From Mycolicibacterium anyangense (GTDB lineage Bacteria; Actinomycetota; Actinomycetes; Mycobacteriales; Mycobacteriaceae): a DNA stretch of 64,000 bases. The notes under the pieces were generated by a model that was given only the letters and a program-made list of their open reading frames with translations, was not told where the DNA came from and searched no databases. The stretch is from positions 1,364,001 to 1,428,000 of the forward strand of contig NZ_AP022620.1 in assembly GCF_010731855.1 (NCBI RefSeq), read 5' to 3'. Shown here piece after piece: positions 8,608-16,207 of this stretch (within the stretch, counting starts at the first letter, position 1; each line of letters starts with the position of its first letter). Position numbers and translations under genes: made by a program.

Positions 8608-9687
8608 TCAGAGCTGTCCGTTGTTGCGGAACCGATTTCCGCCGGCGCGCTTGGCCTCATACATCGCGCCGTCGGCCGCCCGGATCAGGTCGTCGATCAG
8701 CTGCAGGTTGGGCGCAGCCGCGTCACCGTCCAGCGCTGCGCTGGCGGTACCGACACTCGCGGTGACCGGTGCCGGGATGTCGGCGATGGCCTGGCGCAAC
8801 TGCTCGGCGAGGATCTCCGGTGCGGGGTGGCGGGCGACATCGGCGATCAGGAACTCTTCTCCCCCGGCCCGGCCGATCACCGCAGAGCGACCGCACGTCT
8901 TCTCCAGTGCGGCGCTGACCCCGATCAGCGCGGCGTCGCCGGCGGCGTGACCATGGGTGTCGTTGAGCTGCTTGAAGTTATCGAGGTCGATCATCGTGAT
9001 CATCAGATGGGCACCGGTGCCCTGATGGCGCATCATCAGCTCGTAGACCGAGTAGTGGAAAGACCGGCGATTGTGAAGCCCCGTCAGCGGGTCACGGCCT
9101 GAGCTACGCAGGTCGACACGCAAGGTGCGGACCAGCGACTCGATGCCGAACGGCAGGCCTATATTCAGCGCCGCCACGATCGCGACCCCGGCGGCCGCCA
9201 AGAAAACATCACCCGTTGCGGAGACCACCCGAGCGGCCAGCACCGCGGCACAGATCGCGGCCACCCCAGCGTTGAGAACCGCTTCTCGCCAGGTGTGGAA
9301 GTAGGCGACGAAACCGCCGATCACCGAGAAGGTCGTGCAACCCATCAACCCCACATAGGGATTGGAGAACGACAGGCACGCAGCGGCGATCGTCGCGGTT
9401 GAAGTCAGCGAGAACACCATCGACTGGCGCCGAGTCGGCCAGTGCACGAGGAAGGGAAGCGCCGCGCCCGTCGCCAATCCGGCCGCCACGAAGCAGGTGA
9501 TGGTCCCCAGAGCGTTGCCGGGCCCCTCGGGGCTGAAGGTCGTCAACACCGTCGACCCCGCCAGCAGAACGGTGGCGATGAAGATCATCACCCGCCATAG
9601 CCGCTGCAGACCGCGGTCGTACAGATAAGCGCTGATCCAGTCGTATTGGTCGGCCTCGCGACCCGGCACACGCCCCCACCGAGCCAA
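8608..9687 (-). CDS. membrane-bound GGDEF diguanylate cyclase
   Basis: 359 residues from a TTG start (GTG six codons later is an alternative). The first ~200 residues hold about six hydrophobic segments (for example IFIATVLLAGSTVL, ITCFVAAGLATGAAL, FSLTSTATIAAACL, VLNAGVAAICAAVLA). A GGDEF domain follows: DPLTGLHNRRSF, then FKQLNDTHGHAAGDAAL, and the active-site loop GRAGGEEF. GGEEF is a catalytically competent variant, so synthesis of cyclic di-GMP from two GTP is expected. The position five residues before the loop reads RSAV, not RxxD, so the usual product-inhibition site seems absent. No EAL domain is attached. The N-terminal membrane part may sense an unknown signal. Confidence 0.88.
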   Translation of the reverse strand: MARWGRVPGREADQYDWISAYLYDRGLQRLWRVMIFIATVLLAGSTVLTTFSPEGPGNALGTITCFVAAGLATGAALPFLVHWPTRRQSMVFSLTSTATIAAACLSFSNPYVGLMGCTTFSVIGGFVAYFHTWREAVLNAGVAAICAAVLAARVVSATGDVFLAAAGVAIVAALNIGLPFGIESLVRTLRVDLRSSGRDPLTGLHNRRSFHYSVYELMMRHQGTGAHLMITMIDLDNFKQLNDTHGHAAGDAALIGVSAALEKTCGRSAVIGRAGGEEFLIADVARHPAPEILAEQLRQAIADIPAPVTASVGTASAALDGDAAAPNLQLIDDLIRAADGAMYEAKRAGGNRFRNNGQL

Positions 9688-9771
9688 TCGCCACTCCCAA
9701 ACTCTGCTCGGGAACTCCCCCTATAGATGCCAGCCCAATACTGCCAGCGCCCTGCCACGGGCGCGCGGGGC

Positions 9772-9801
9772 GGTGGGCCCAAGCCTCAGGCTGGGCCCAC
9801 C
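9772..9801 (-). terminator. hairpin after the encapsulin-desulfurase operon
   Basis: GGTGGGCCCAAGCC at 9772-9785 pairs with GGCTGGGCCCACC at 9789-9801 around a TCA loop with one bulged A. It begins 16 bp downstream of the desulfurase stop codon. There is no clear U-run, as is common for mycobacterial terminators. Confidence 0.5.
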
Positions 9802-9816
9802 ACGACCACCACAGCG

Positions 9817-11652
9817 TTAGCCGGTGTTGGATCCGCCTTCGGCGATGCGTCGGACGGCGTCGATGAAGACGTCGATTTCGTCGTAGGTGTTGTAGAAGGC
9901 GAACGACGGCCGGACGGTGGTTTCCACGCCCATGCGGCGCAGGATCGGTTGGGCGCAGTGATGTCCGGCGCGCACGGCGATGCCTTCGGCGTTGAGGGCT
10001 TTACCGACTTCGAGGGATTCGTGGCCGGCGAGCACGAAGGACAGCACGCTGGCCTTCTGTTCGGCGGTCCCGATCAGGCGCACCCCGGGGATGGCGGCCA
10101 GCCGCGGGGTGGCGTAGTCCAGCAGGGCGTGTTCGTAGGCGGCGATCCGGTCGATGCCGACCTTCTCGACGTAGCGGATCGCTTCGCCCAACCCGACGGC
10201 ATCAGCGATGTTTCCGGTGCCGGCCTCGAACTTGTTGGGCAGGCCCTGATACAGCGAGCGTTCGATGGTGACATCGGCGATCATGTTGCCCCCGCCCTGC
10301 CACGGCGGCGTCTCGGCCAGCACCTCTTCGGTGCCGTAGAGCACGCCGATCCCGGTGGGCCCGAAGATCTTGTGCCCGGAGAACACCAGGAAGTCGGCCC
10401 CGGTCTGGGAGACGTCGATCGGGATGTGCGGGATGGACTGGGCGCCGTCGATGAGCACGCGGGCGCCGTAGCGGTGGCCGAGTTCGACGATCGTGTCCAC
10501 CGGGGTGACGGTGCCCAGGGCGTTGGAGACCTGGGTGGCCGAGACCAGCTTGGTTCGCGGACCCAGCAGGTCCTCGAACTCACCGAGCAGCAGATTGCCG
10601 GCATCGTCGACCGGGGCGACCCGCAGGACCGCACCGGTCTGCTGGCAGATCATCTGCCAGGGAACGATATTGGCGTGATGTTCGAGGTGGGTGATCACGA
10701 TCTCATCACCAGCCTTGAGGTGCTTGGCGCCCCAGGCTTTGGCCACCAGATTGATGGCCTCGGTGGTGCCGCGCACGAAGATGATCTGCTCGGCCTTGGG
10801 TGCCCCGATGAAGCGGCGCACGGTGTCGCGGGCTTCTTCGTAGGCGTCGGTGGCCCGGGCGGCCAACTCGTGGGCGGCGCGGTGGATGTTGGAGTTCTCG
10901 TGGGCGTAGAAGTAGGCCAGCCGGTCGATGACCGCCTGCGGCTTCTGGGTGGTCGCGGCATTGTCGAACCAGATCAACGGTTTGCCGTTGACCGTCTCGG
11001 CCAGGATCGGAAAATCAGCCCGGATCGCGTGGACATCGAAGACCTCATGACGATCCGGCAACTGCGGCACCGGCTCGGCCAACACCGACACCGGCGAGGT
11101 GAAGTAGTAACTTCCCTCATCACCACCGGGTGTCGCGACCGCGGGGGCCGACAGAAAACCGAGATCCGGTATCCCCGCAACGCCGGTCGGCCAACTGGGT
11201 GCCGAACCACGCGGCGCCACCGGCGCGCTGGGCGCTGCGCCGGCGAGCACACCCGGCACCGTCGGCACGATGCCCTCGGGCACTGCGAACTCGTCGAAAT
11301 GCGGCGGGGTGCTTAGATCCGGTGCACTACCGCGCGGCGCCACCGGCACCGCACCCGGCGGAATCGGTTCGGGGCCAGGCGAACTCGGGGGCGGCAACGC
11401 CACACCCGGTGCCTCCAGGAACACCGCGGGCGGGCCGAACGGCTGCGCACCTGCCGCCCCACTCGCGTAGGAAGCCGCCGCAGTGGTGTCCGGCACCGAA
11501 CCCCGTGGTGCCGGTGGCACGGCCTGTGGGGGTGAATCATTTCCGGGCCGGAAACTGCCCGCCAGCAATTGCGTTGCCAGAGCGGCCAATTCAGCCTCGC
11601 TGATCGGGAGGTCGCCTTCGGCGTCTACCGACCGATACTCACTTGTACTCAT
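9817..11652 (-). CDS. family 2A encapsulin cargo: SufS-type cysteine desulfurase with long disordered N-terminus
   Basis: 611 residues. Residues about 205-611 are a group II (SufS/CsdA-like) cysteine desulfurase: FDNAATTQKP at 229-238, THLEHHAN at 321-328, the PLP-binding lysine in FSGHKIFGP (K428), and the catalytic cysteine in RAGHHCAQP (C566). It removes sulfur from cysteine as an enzyme-bound persulfide. The first ~200 residues are Pro/Ala/Gly-rich and probably disordered, with a short helix-prone start (ISEAELAALATQLLAG, 17-32) and three APRGS motifs at 48-52, 105-109 and 146-150. Such an extension is the known mark of cargo for SrpI/MMP-I-type encapsulins and directs packing into the shell. 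Its ATG lies inside the 3' end of the shell gene (14-bp overlap), implying coupled translation. Confidence 0.93.
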   Translation of the reverse strand: MSTSEYRSVDAEGDLPISEAELAALATQLLAGSFRPGNDSPPQAVPPAPRGSVPDTTAAASYASGAAGAQPFGPPAVFLEAPGVALPPPSSPGPEPIPPGAVPVAPRGSAPDLSTPPHFDEFAVPEGIVPTVPGVLAGAAPSAPVAPRGSAPSWPTGVAGIPDLGFLSAPAVATPGGDEGSYYFTSPVSVLAEPVPQLPDRHEVFDVHAIRADFPILAETVNGKPLIWFDNAATTQKPQAVIDRLAYFYAHENSNIHRAAHELAARATDAYEEARDTVRRFIGAPKAEQIIFVRGTTEAINLVAKAWGAKHLKAGDEIVITHLEHHANIVPWQMICQQTGAVLRVAPVDDAGNLLLGEFEDLLGPRTKLVSATQVSNALGTVTPVDTIVELGHRYGARVLIDGAQSIPHIPIDVSQTGADFLVFSGHKIFGPTGIGVLYGTEEVLAETPPWQGGGNMIADVTIERSLYQGLPNKFEAGTGNIADAVGLGEAIRYVEKVGIDRIAAYEHALLDYATPRLAAIPGVRLIGTAEQKASVLSFVLAGHESLEVGKALNAEGIAVRAGHHCAQPILRRMGVETTVRPSFAFYNTYDEIDVFIDAVRRIAEGGSNTG

Positions 11653-12565
11653 GGTACTGATCCACCGCAACGCCATCGAGCACCGCCAACGCATCATCGG
11701 TCAGCACCGCCAACGACGAATACAACGACACCAGATACGACGCGATCCCCGACCGATCAATCCCGGTGAACCGCACCGACAACCCCGGCGCCTGCTCACC
11801 GACCAGACCCGGCTGGAACAACCCGACCACACCCTGGCGCTCCTCACCGGTACGCACCAGGATGAACTTCGTCTTACCCTTCTCCACCGGCACCTTGTCA
11901 CTCGGGATGATCGGGATACCGCGCCAGGTGATGAACTGCGCACCAAAGAGATTGACCACCACCGGCGGCACCCCACGCCAGGTCGCCTCCCGACCGAACG
12001 CCGCCACCCCCAACGGATGAGTCAAGAAGAACGCCGGCGTCTTCCACACCTTGGTCAACAAACCATCCAGATCATCCGGCGTCGGCGCGCCCTTGAGCGT
12101 CTTGATCGTCTGCTCCGGAGTGACCTGCGACAGCAACCCATACTCGGGGTTGTTGATCAGCTCGGACTCCTGGCGTTCCTTGATCGTCTCGATCGTCAAC
12201 CGCAACTGCTGGGTGATCTGGTCATGCGGGCTGGAATACAGATCCGAGACCCGGGTATGCACGTCGAGCAGCGTGGAAATCGTGCGCAGCGTGATCTCAC
12301 GCGGGCTGGTCTGATAGTCGACATACGTCTGCGGCAGCGGATCCTCGATATTCTCCCCGCCGACCTCGGCGTGGATCGCCACCCGATCCGGGTTCACCAC
12401 CCGGTTCACCCGGTAGATACCAGCCTCCACCGGCACCCAGCTCAACAGATGCAACAAAAACCGCGGAGTAATCGTCTCCAACTGCGGGACCGTCTTGGTC
12501 GCATTCGCCAACTGCCGCGCAGCAAGCGCGCCAAGTGCCTGAGATTCATTCTGTGCCGACGTCAT
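11639..12565 (-). CDS. family 2A encapsulin nanocompartment shell protein (MMP-I/SrpI-like)
   Basis: 308 residues starting at the ATG at 12563-12565, preceded by a good GAGGAAG ribosome binding site. The sequence (QLANATKTVPQLETITPRFL, then LPWVP-like LSWVPVEAGIYRVNRV, KVWKTPAFFLTHPLGVAAFGREAT, and the C-terminal ILVRTGEERQGVVGLFQPGL) is that of M. leprae major membrane protein I and cyanobacterial SrpI. These are HK97-fold proteins that self-assemble into an icosahedral protein shell around a cysteine desulfurase. They lack the cyclic-nucleotide-binding insert of family 2B. The next gene is precisely that desulfurase, overlapping by 14 bp. The proposed role is a sulfur-storage or redox-stress compartment; the chemistry inside is inferred from family knowledge. 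Confidence 0.95.
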   Translation of the reverse strand: MTSAQNESQALGALAARQLANATKTVPQLETITPRFLLHLLSWVPVEAGIYRVNRVVNPDRVAIHAEVGGENIEDPLPQTYVDYQTSPREITLRTISTLLDVHTRVSDLYSSPHDQITQQLRLTIETIKERQESELINNPEYGLLSQVTPEQTIKTLKGAPTPDDLDGLLTKVWKTPAFFLTHPLGVAAFGREATWRGVPPVVVNLFGAQFITWRGIPIIPSDKVPVEKGKTKFILVRTGEERQGVVGLFQPGLVGEQAPGLSVRFTGIDRSGIASYLVSLYSSLAVLTDDALAVLDGVAVDQYHEYK

Positions 12566-12720
12566 GATGATCTTCCTCTGCTCTGGTCGGGTGCTGGACC
12601 GGTCCGCCACCGAGATACTTCCGCCGGCAACTGATCGTCGAGGCAATCCTATGAGTCAATTGTTGAAATATGCTTCGAAAGATTCGCCAATTTCGGGTGC
12701 ACAGTGAGAAAATCATCGCT
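12566..12720. promoter_or_regulatory. divergent control region between encapsulin operon and Lrp gene
   Basis: 155 bp separate the two divergent starts. The half near the Lrp gene is AT-richer (TTGTTGAAATATGCTTCGAAAG from about 12661), typical of Lrp/AsnC sites. The 11-mer TCGAAAGATTC occurs at 12676-12686 and again at 12735-12745, just inside the Lrp coding region, so the regulator may bind both and control itself and the operon. Confidence 0.45.
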
Positions 12721-13176
12721 ATGGACCGAATAGATCGAAAGATTCTTTCACACTTGCAGGATGACGGCCGGATGAGTGTCACCGATCTAGCATCGGAAGT
12801 GGGCCTGAGCCTGTCGTCGTGTCATCGCCGGGTGAAAGACCTGGAGCAGTCCGGCGCCATCGAGAGCTACCGGGCGGTGATCTCGCCGGAGGCACTCGGT
12901 CTCAACTTCGAAGCACTGGTATTCGTCACGATGGTGCGCACCGACCAGCAGACCATCGCAGCGTTCGAGCGAGATGTCGCAGCCAACCCACATATCGTCA
13001 CCGCCCAAAGACTCTTCGGTGAGCCCGACTTCACCTTGCGTGTGCTCGCTCGTGACCTCGTGGAATATCAGGACATCTACGACAACGAACTCGGGGCGCT
13101 ACCGGGTGTCCAGCGGTTGACGTCGACACTGGTGATGAAGCGGATCGGTGCGGATCGGACCGTGCCGATCTCCTGA
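12721..13176 (+). CDS. Lrp/AsnC family transcriptional regulator
   Basis: 151 residues from ATG (DRIDRKILSHLQDDGRMSV). Residues 1-60 form the winged helix-turn-helix with LASEVGLSLSSCHRRVKDLE as the recognition region; residues 65-145 are the RAM ligand-binding domain with LGLNFEALVFVTM and ITAQRLFGEPDFTLRVL-type motif (VTAQRLFGEPDFTLRV). Members form octamer-like assemblies and respond to amino acids. A longer frame begins at 12670, but the ATG at 12721 gives the standard family N-terminus. Being divergent from the encapsulin operon, it is a good candidate for its regulator, perhaps sensing cysteine or another sulfur amino acid (inference). Confidence 0.9.
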   Translation: MDRIDRKILSHLQDDGRMSVTDLASEVGLSLSSCHRRVKDLEQSGAIESYRAVISPEALGLNFEALVFVTMVRTDQQTIAAFERDVAANPHIVTAQRLFGEPDFTLRVLARDLVEYQDIYDNELGALPGVQRLTSTLVMKRIGADRTVPIS

Positions 13177-13197
13177 TCATTGCCGCCAGCAGGCCAC

Positions 13198-13803
13198 TCA
13201 GGACACGTCGGTGGCCAGCCGCGCGTGAACGTGCATGTCGTGCCAGCCATCGGCGTGCAGTGCTGAGGACCGCGCAACACCCTCGGCAATGAAGCCCGCT
13301 TTGACGGCCACCCGGCAGGACGCATGGTTGGCCGTGGAGTGGTCCAGCCAAATGCGATGGAAGCCAGCCTCTTCGAAAGCCCACCGGCACAACGCCCGCG
13401 CTGCCTGTGTGCATATGCCTCTCCCCCTCGCGGCCGGCACCATCCAGTACGCCAGCCCTGCCGACCCGTCGTGAAGATCCACGGAGTTCAACGACATTCG
13501 GCCCAATACAGCATCGGACTGGCGCTCTGCTACCGCCCAATTGAGCTCGGACTCAGCAGCCCAGCCGCGCTGACGATCGGTGATCCACTCAACGGCCTCC
13601 TCCAACGAATCCGCACGCCGCACATGCCAACGTTGGATATCGGGATCGGTAAACGCCGCCAGGACGGCGGCCGCGTCTCCGAGCCGCCACGGGCGCAACA
13701 CCACAGCAGGGCGCACCACTATCTCAGGCTGACCAGATCCAGCGAACCATCCCGCAGCCATGGCGGGAGCGATCAAACGCGGCACGTTCACATCATGGCT
13801 CAC
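13198..13803 (-). CDS. GNAT family N-acetyltransferase (RimJ/RimL-like)
   Basis: 201 residues from GTG; an internal ATG at 13761 is an alternative start. It has the GNAT pattern: VVLRPWRLGDAAAVLAAFTDPDIQRWH, then AGLAYWMVPAARGRGICTQAARALCRWAFEEAG, which contains the acetyl-CoA-binding R/Q-G-x-G signature as ARGRGI, and the C-terminal NHASCRVAVKAGFIAEG. This arrangement is the RimJ/RimL subgroup, which acetylates N-terminal amines of proteins or small amines. Substrate cannot be deduced. It converges with the Lrp gene, 21 bp apart. Confidence 0.88.
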   Translation of the reverse strand: MSHDVNVPRLIAPAMAAGWFAGSGQPEIVVRPAVVLRPWRLGDAAAVLAAFTDPDIQRWHVRRADSLEEAVEWITDRQRGWAAESELNWAVAERQSDAVLGRMSLNSVDLHDGSAGLAYWMVPAARGRGICTQAARALCRWAFEEAGFHRIWLDHSTANHASCRVAVKAGFIAEGVARSSALHADGWHDMHVHARLATDVS

Positions 13804-13885
13804 CGCACGGCAAGGCTCAGCGGGTTTTTCGGCGCAGGTCCCATCGGCCGACCGACCGTTCGGACCGGCGCCGTAGGCTCACCAC

Positions 13886-14098
13886 GTGCACCACGTGACG
13901 CTGCTCGCCAGCCCCGCCTCGACGGCAGCTCTCACGGTAGGGCTGGCGACCTATGCAGCGTTGATCTTCGCCGGCATCGCAGTGGCGATCTACGACGTCC
14001 GCAGGCACCGGCGCGGCCGAGCGATCGCCGGCGCAGTGCTGGTTGGAGTCCTGACCGTCATCGGTCTGGTTATCGCGATCCTCAGCAGTGTGGTGTGA
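13886..14098 (+). CDS. small membrane protein
   Basis: 70 residues from a GTG start with two predicted membrane helices (AALTVGLATYAALIFAGIAVAI and AIAGAVLVGVLTVIGLVIAIL) joined by a basic loop (YDVRRHRRGR), a hairpin topology with the loop in the cytoplasm. No family was recognised. It sits divergently from the acetyltransferase gene and ahead of the LLM gene. The coding pattern and topology support a real gene; function unknown. Confidence 0.55.
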   Translation: MHHVTLLASPASTAALTVGLATYAALIFAGIAVAIYDVRRHRRGRAIAGAVLVGVLTVIGLVIAILSSVV

Positions 14099-14212
14099 CC
14101 GCCCGCTGAACTGCGAAACGCCCGGCACGGGCGGTTCGGCCCGATGCGGGAATATTCCCCGCCGCCGCTGAACTTGGTCCAGAAGTCGCCCGTCCCCCGC
14201 TCAGGAGCATCC

Positions 14213-15022
14213 ATGACCCGTCCCGTCCGCGTCGCCGTTCAGATCCAGCCCGGCGGAACGCCCGACTACCGCTCCTGGCGCAACGCCGTCCTGGCCGCCG
14301 ACGACCTCGGCGTCGACGTCATCTTTGGCTACGACCACTTTCACCGCCCGGCGATGGAAGCAATCGTCGACGGCAAGCCCGTCATGTTCGATGACCAACC
14401 CGATGTGTCCAACTTTGAGGGGTGGACGGCTCTCGCGTCCTGGGGCGAGATCACGTCGCACGCCGAGATCGGCCTCCTGGTCACCGGAGTCGGCTACCGC
14501 AACCCCGACCTGCTCGCCGACATGGCACGCACCGTCGACCACATCAGCGGCGGCCGACTCATACTCGGCCTCGGCGCAGGGTGGTACGAAAAGGATTACA
14601 CCACATACGGTTACGACTTCGGCACGTTCAGCTCCCGCTTCGACCTCTTCGACGAGAGCCTGATCCGTATCGAGAATCGCCTCGCTGCGCTGATTCCCCC
14701 TCCTGTTCGCAAGCTGCCGATCCTCATCGGCGGCACCGGTCCGAAGCGCTCGTTGCCCGCGGTCGCCCGCCATGCCGACATCTGGCACGCGTTCCAAGAT
14801 CTCGACGAGTTCCGCAGATCCAGTGAACGCGTCGACGAGCTGGCGGCGACGTTCGGCCGCAACGGAGCCGATATCGAACGCTCCACGCTGTGGAAGGACG
14901 CGTCGAGCGCCGATACCTTCCGTGAAGCCGGCGTGACGCTATTCCAGACCGAACTCACCTCCGACGACGGCTACGACCTCGGATCCCTCAAGCAGGTACT
15001 CGCGTGGCGGGACAACGGCTGA
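14213..15022 (+). CDS. LLM class F420-dependent oxidoreductase
   Basis: 269 residues with the bacterial luciferase-like monooxygenase barrel. The order is VRVAVQIQPGGTPDYRSWRNAV, VIFGYDHFHRP, TSHAEIGLLVTGVGYRNPDLLADMARTVDHISGGRLILGLGAGWYEKDYTTYG, and LPILIGGTGPKRSLPAVARHADIWH. The HISGGRLILGLGAGW motif is typical of the mycobacterial F420-dependent group (Fgd/Mer-like), so the cofactor is probably F420 rather than FMN. The ATG at 14213 follows a CAGGAG ribosome binding site; an upstream in-frame extension to 14144 has no family match. Substrate unknown. Confidence 0.88.
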   Translation: MTRPVRVAVQIQPGGTPDYRSWRNAVLAADDLGVDVIFGYDHFHRPAMEAIVDGKPVMFDDQPDVSNFEGWTALASWGEITSHAEIGLLVTGVGYRNPDLLADMARTVDHISGGRLILGLGAGWYEKDYTTYGYDFGTFSSRFDLFDESLIRIENRLAALIPPPVRKLPILIGGTGPKRSLPAVARHADIWHAFQDLDEFRRSSERVDELAATFGRNGADIERSTLWKDASSADTFREAGVTLFQTELTSDDGYDLGSLKQVLAWRDNG

Positions 15023-15023
15023 T

Positions 15024-15683
15024 TCATCGGGTAGTCACTCCCGCGGCATCGGGGTTGAGAAGGTAAAGCCCTGCGACCGTTCGATCGTCGCGGAAGGTGA
15101 TCCGAGCGACGAACTCACCGGCCTCAAAACGCAAGGGGGTGTTGGTGACGGTGAAGGCTCCGGCGCGCACAACATCTGTGTCGCCGTGGCCTTCGTAGGC
15201 ACCCACCACCCCCGCGAGCTGAGCCCAGGTCTGATCCAATTCCTGCTCGGAGAGCCCAGCGAGCATCGTGTCATCGAAGTGAGCCCTGACCTCCGCCCAG
15301 CGAGAACGTGTCAGGTCGTCGATGATCGCCCTGGCCAGATCTGCGGCGCCCGGTAGTGGGGTGGTGCTCATGGCTTCTCCTGTTCGGGGATGAATGGGCT
15401 TGCCGTACCGCTGAAATGCGGCCTGGCGAGATACGCCGAGAATGTCGCCGATCTCCTGCCACGTCCGGCCAGCTCCTCGCGCATGCTGCACCGTCTCGGC
15501 CAGCAGCACGTCAGCGTGATCCCGGATCTCCTGCGCCGCCCGCACCAACGCGAGCGGATCGAGCTCGCCGTCCCCGCCGGGTTCAGCGAGGATCTGACGC
15601 ACCCGCAGGTGAAGGTGCTGCACAGTCACCACGAACGAACCGACCACAGCTCGAGATTGCGCCGGGCTACCCGCGGCTGTCAA
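15024..15683 (-). CDS. HTH-containing DUF3887 protein
   Basis: 219 residues in two parts. Residues about 35-100 hold a helix-turn-helix resembling those of sigma factors or plasmid regulators: GRTWQEIGDILGVSRQAAFQRYGKP. Residues 110-215 match DUF3887, a small NTF2-like domain (AIIDDLTRSRWAEVRAHFDDTMLAGLSEQELDQTW, then VARITFRDDRTVAGLYLLNP). DUF3887 domains bind unknown small ligands, so the protein could be a one-component regulator. It converges with the LLM gene, two bases apart. The combination is recurrent in mycobacteria as far as recalled; its role is unknown. Confidence 0.75.
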   Translation of the reverse strand: MTAAGSPAQSRAVVGSFVVTVQHLHLRVRQILAEPGGDGELDPLALVRAAQEIRDHADVLLAETVQHARGAGRTWQEIGDILGVSRQAAFQRYGKPIHPRTGEAMSTTPLPGAADLARAIIDDLTRSRWAEVRAHFDDTMLAGLSEQELDQTWAQLAGVVGAYEGHGDTDVVRAGAFTVTNTPLRFEAGEFVARITFRDDRTVAGLYLLNPDAAGVTTR

Positions 15684-15706
15684 GGTTTGATTGACAGCCG
15701 CCCCCG

Positions 15707-16165
15707 CTAGGAACCTAGCAAGGACCGCAATGTCAGGTACGCCGCGTGGCCACGGGTGAACGTCGCACTGTCACCACCGTTGTCGGGATGATGCTTGGCG
15801 GCATAGCTGCGCCAGGCCCGTCGCACCTGCTCGATGGAAAGCGGCTCCTGCAAGCCGAGAATCAGCAGCGGATCAGTTGGGGGCGCGGGAAGGCCGCGCG
15901 CCCTGCTCGTCTTAGCCTTCGCAGCGGAAGACGTTGGGCCGGTAGCCTTTTTGGCAGCCGCTTTTTTGGCAGCCTTCTTCGGCGGTGCCTTCTTGGCGGG
16001 TGCCTTCTTGGCAGGCATCTTCTTGGCCGCCTTGGCCGGGCCCTTCTTGGCCGGGCCCTTCTTGGCCGGGGCTTTCTTGGCAGCCGCTTTCTTGGCCGGA
16101 GCCTTCTTAGCCGGCTTCTTGGCTGGGCGTAATGGACCCCCGCCAGACCCCGTCACTTCCTTCAC
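15707..16165 (-). CDS. KAP-rich histone-like protein with C-terminal J-domain
   Basis: 152 residues from GTG. Residues 14-85 are almost only Lys, Ala and Pro in repeated [10 protein letters not shown] units, like the tails of histone H1, mycobacterial HupB and other actinobacterial nucleoid proteins. Residues 99-150 look like a compact J-domain: [34 protein letters not shown], with the diagnostic HPD at 126-128. J-domains stimulate DnaK ATPase. A basic DNA- or RNA-binding tail on a J-domain suggests recruitment of DnaK to nucleic acid or ribosomes (inference). It is oriented with the DUF3887 gene downstream, 23 bp away, possibly one transcript. Confidence 0.8.
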   Translation of the reverse strand: MKEVTGSGGGPLRPAKKPAKKAPAKKAAAKKAPAKKGPAKKGPAKAAKKMPAKKAPAKKAPPKKAAKKAAAKKATGPTSSAAKAKTSRARGLPAPPTDPLLILGLQEPLSIEQVRRAWRSYAAKHHPDNGGDSATFTRGHAAYLTLRSLLGS

Positions 16166-16207
16166 CGTCGATATCCTTCCGCTTCTTCACACTCTGGTGC
16201 CGTCCGA

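Noticed and set aside
9727..11316. 529-codon rightward frame opposite the desulfurase gene
   Set aside because: Antisense shadow; the leftward frame has the PLP lysine and catalytic cysteine motifs.
15707..16165. CRISPR or DNA tandem repeat in the KAP-coding stretch
   Set aside because: The repetition follows codons for AKKAP-type peptide units, without spacers; it is a low-complexity protein region.
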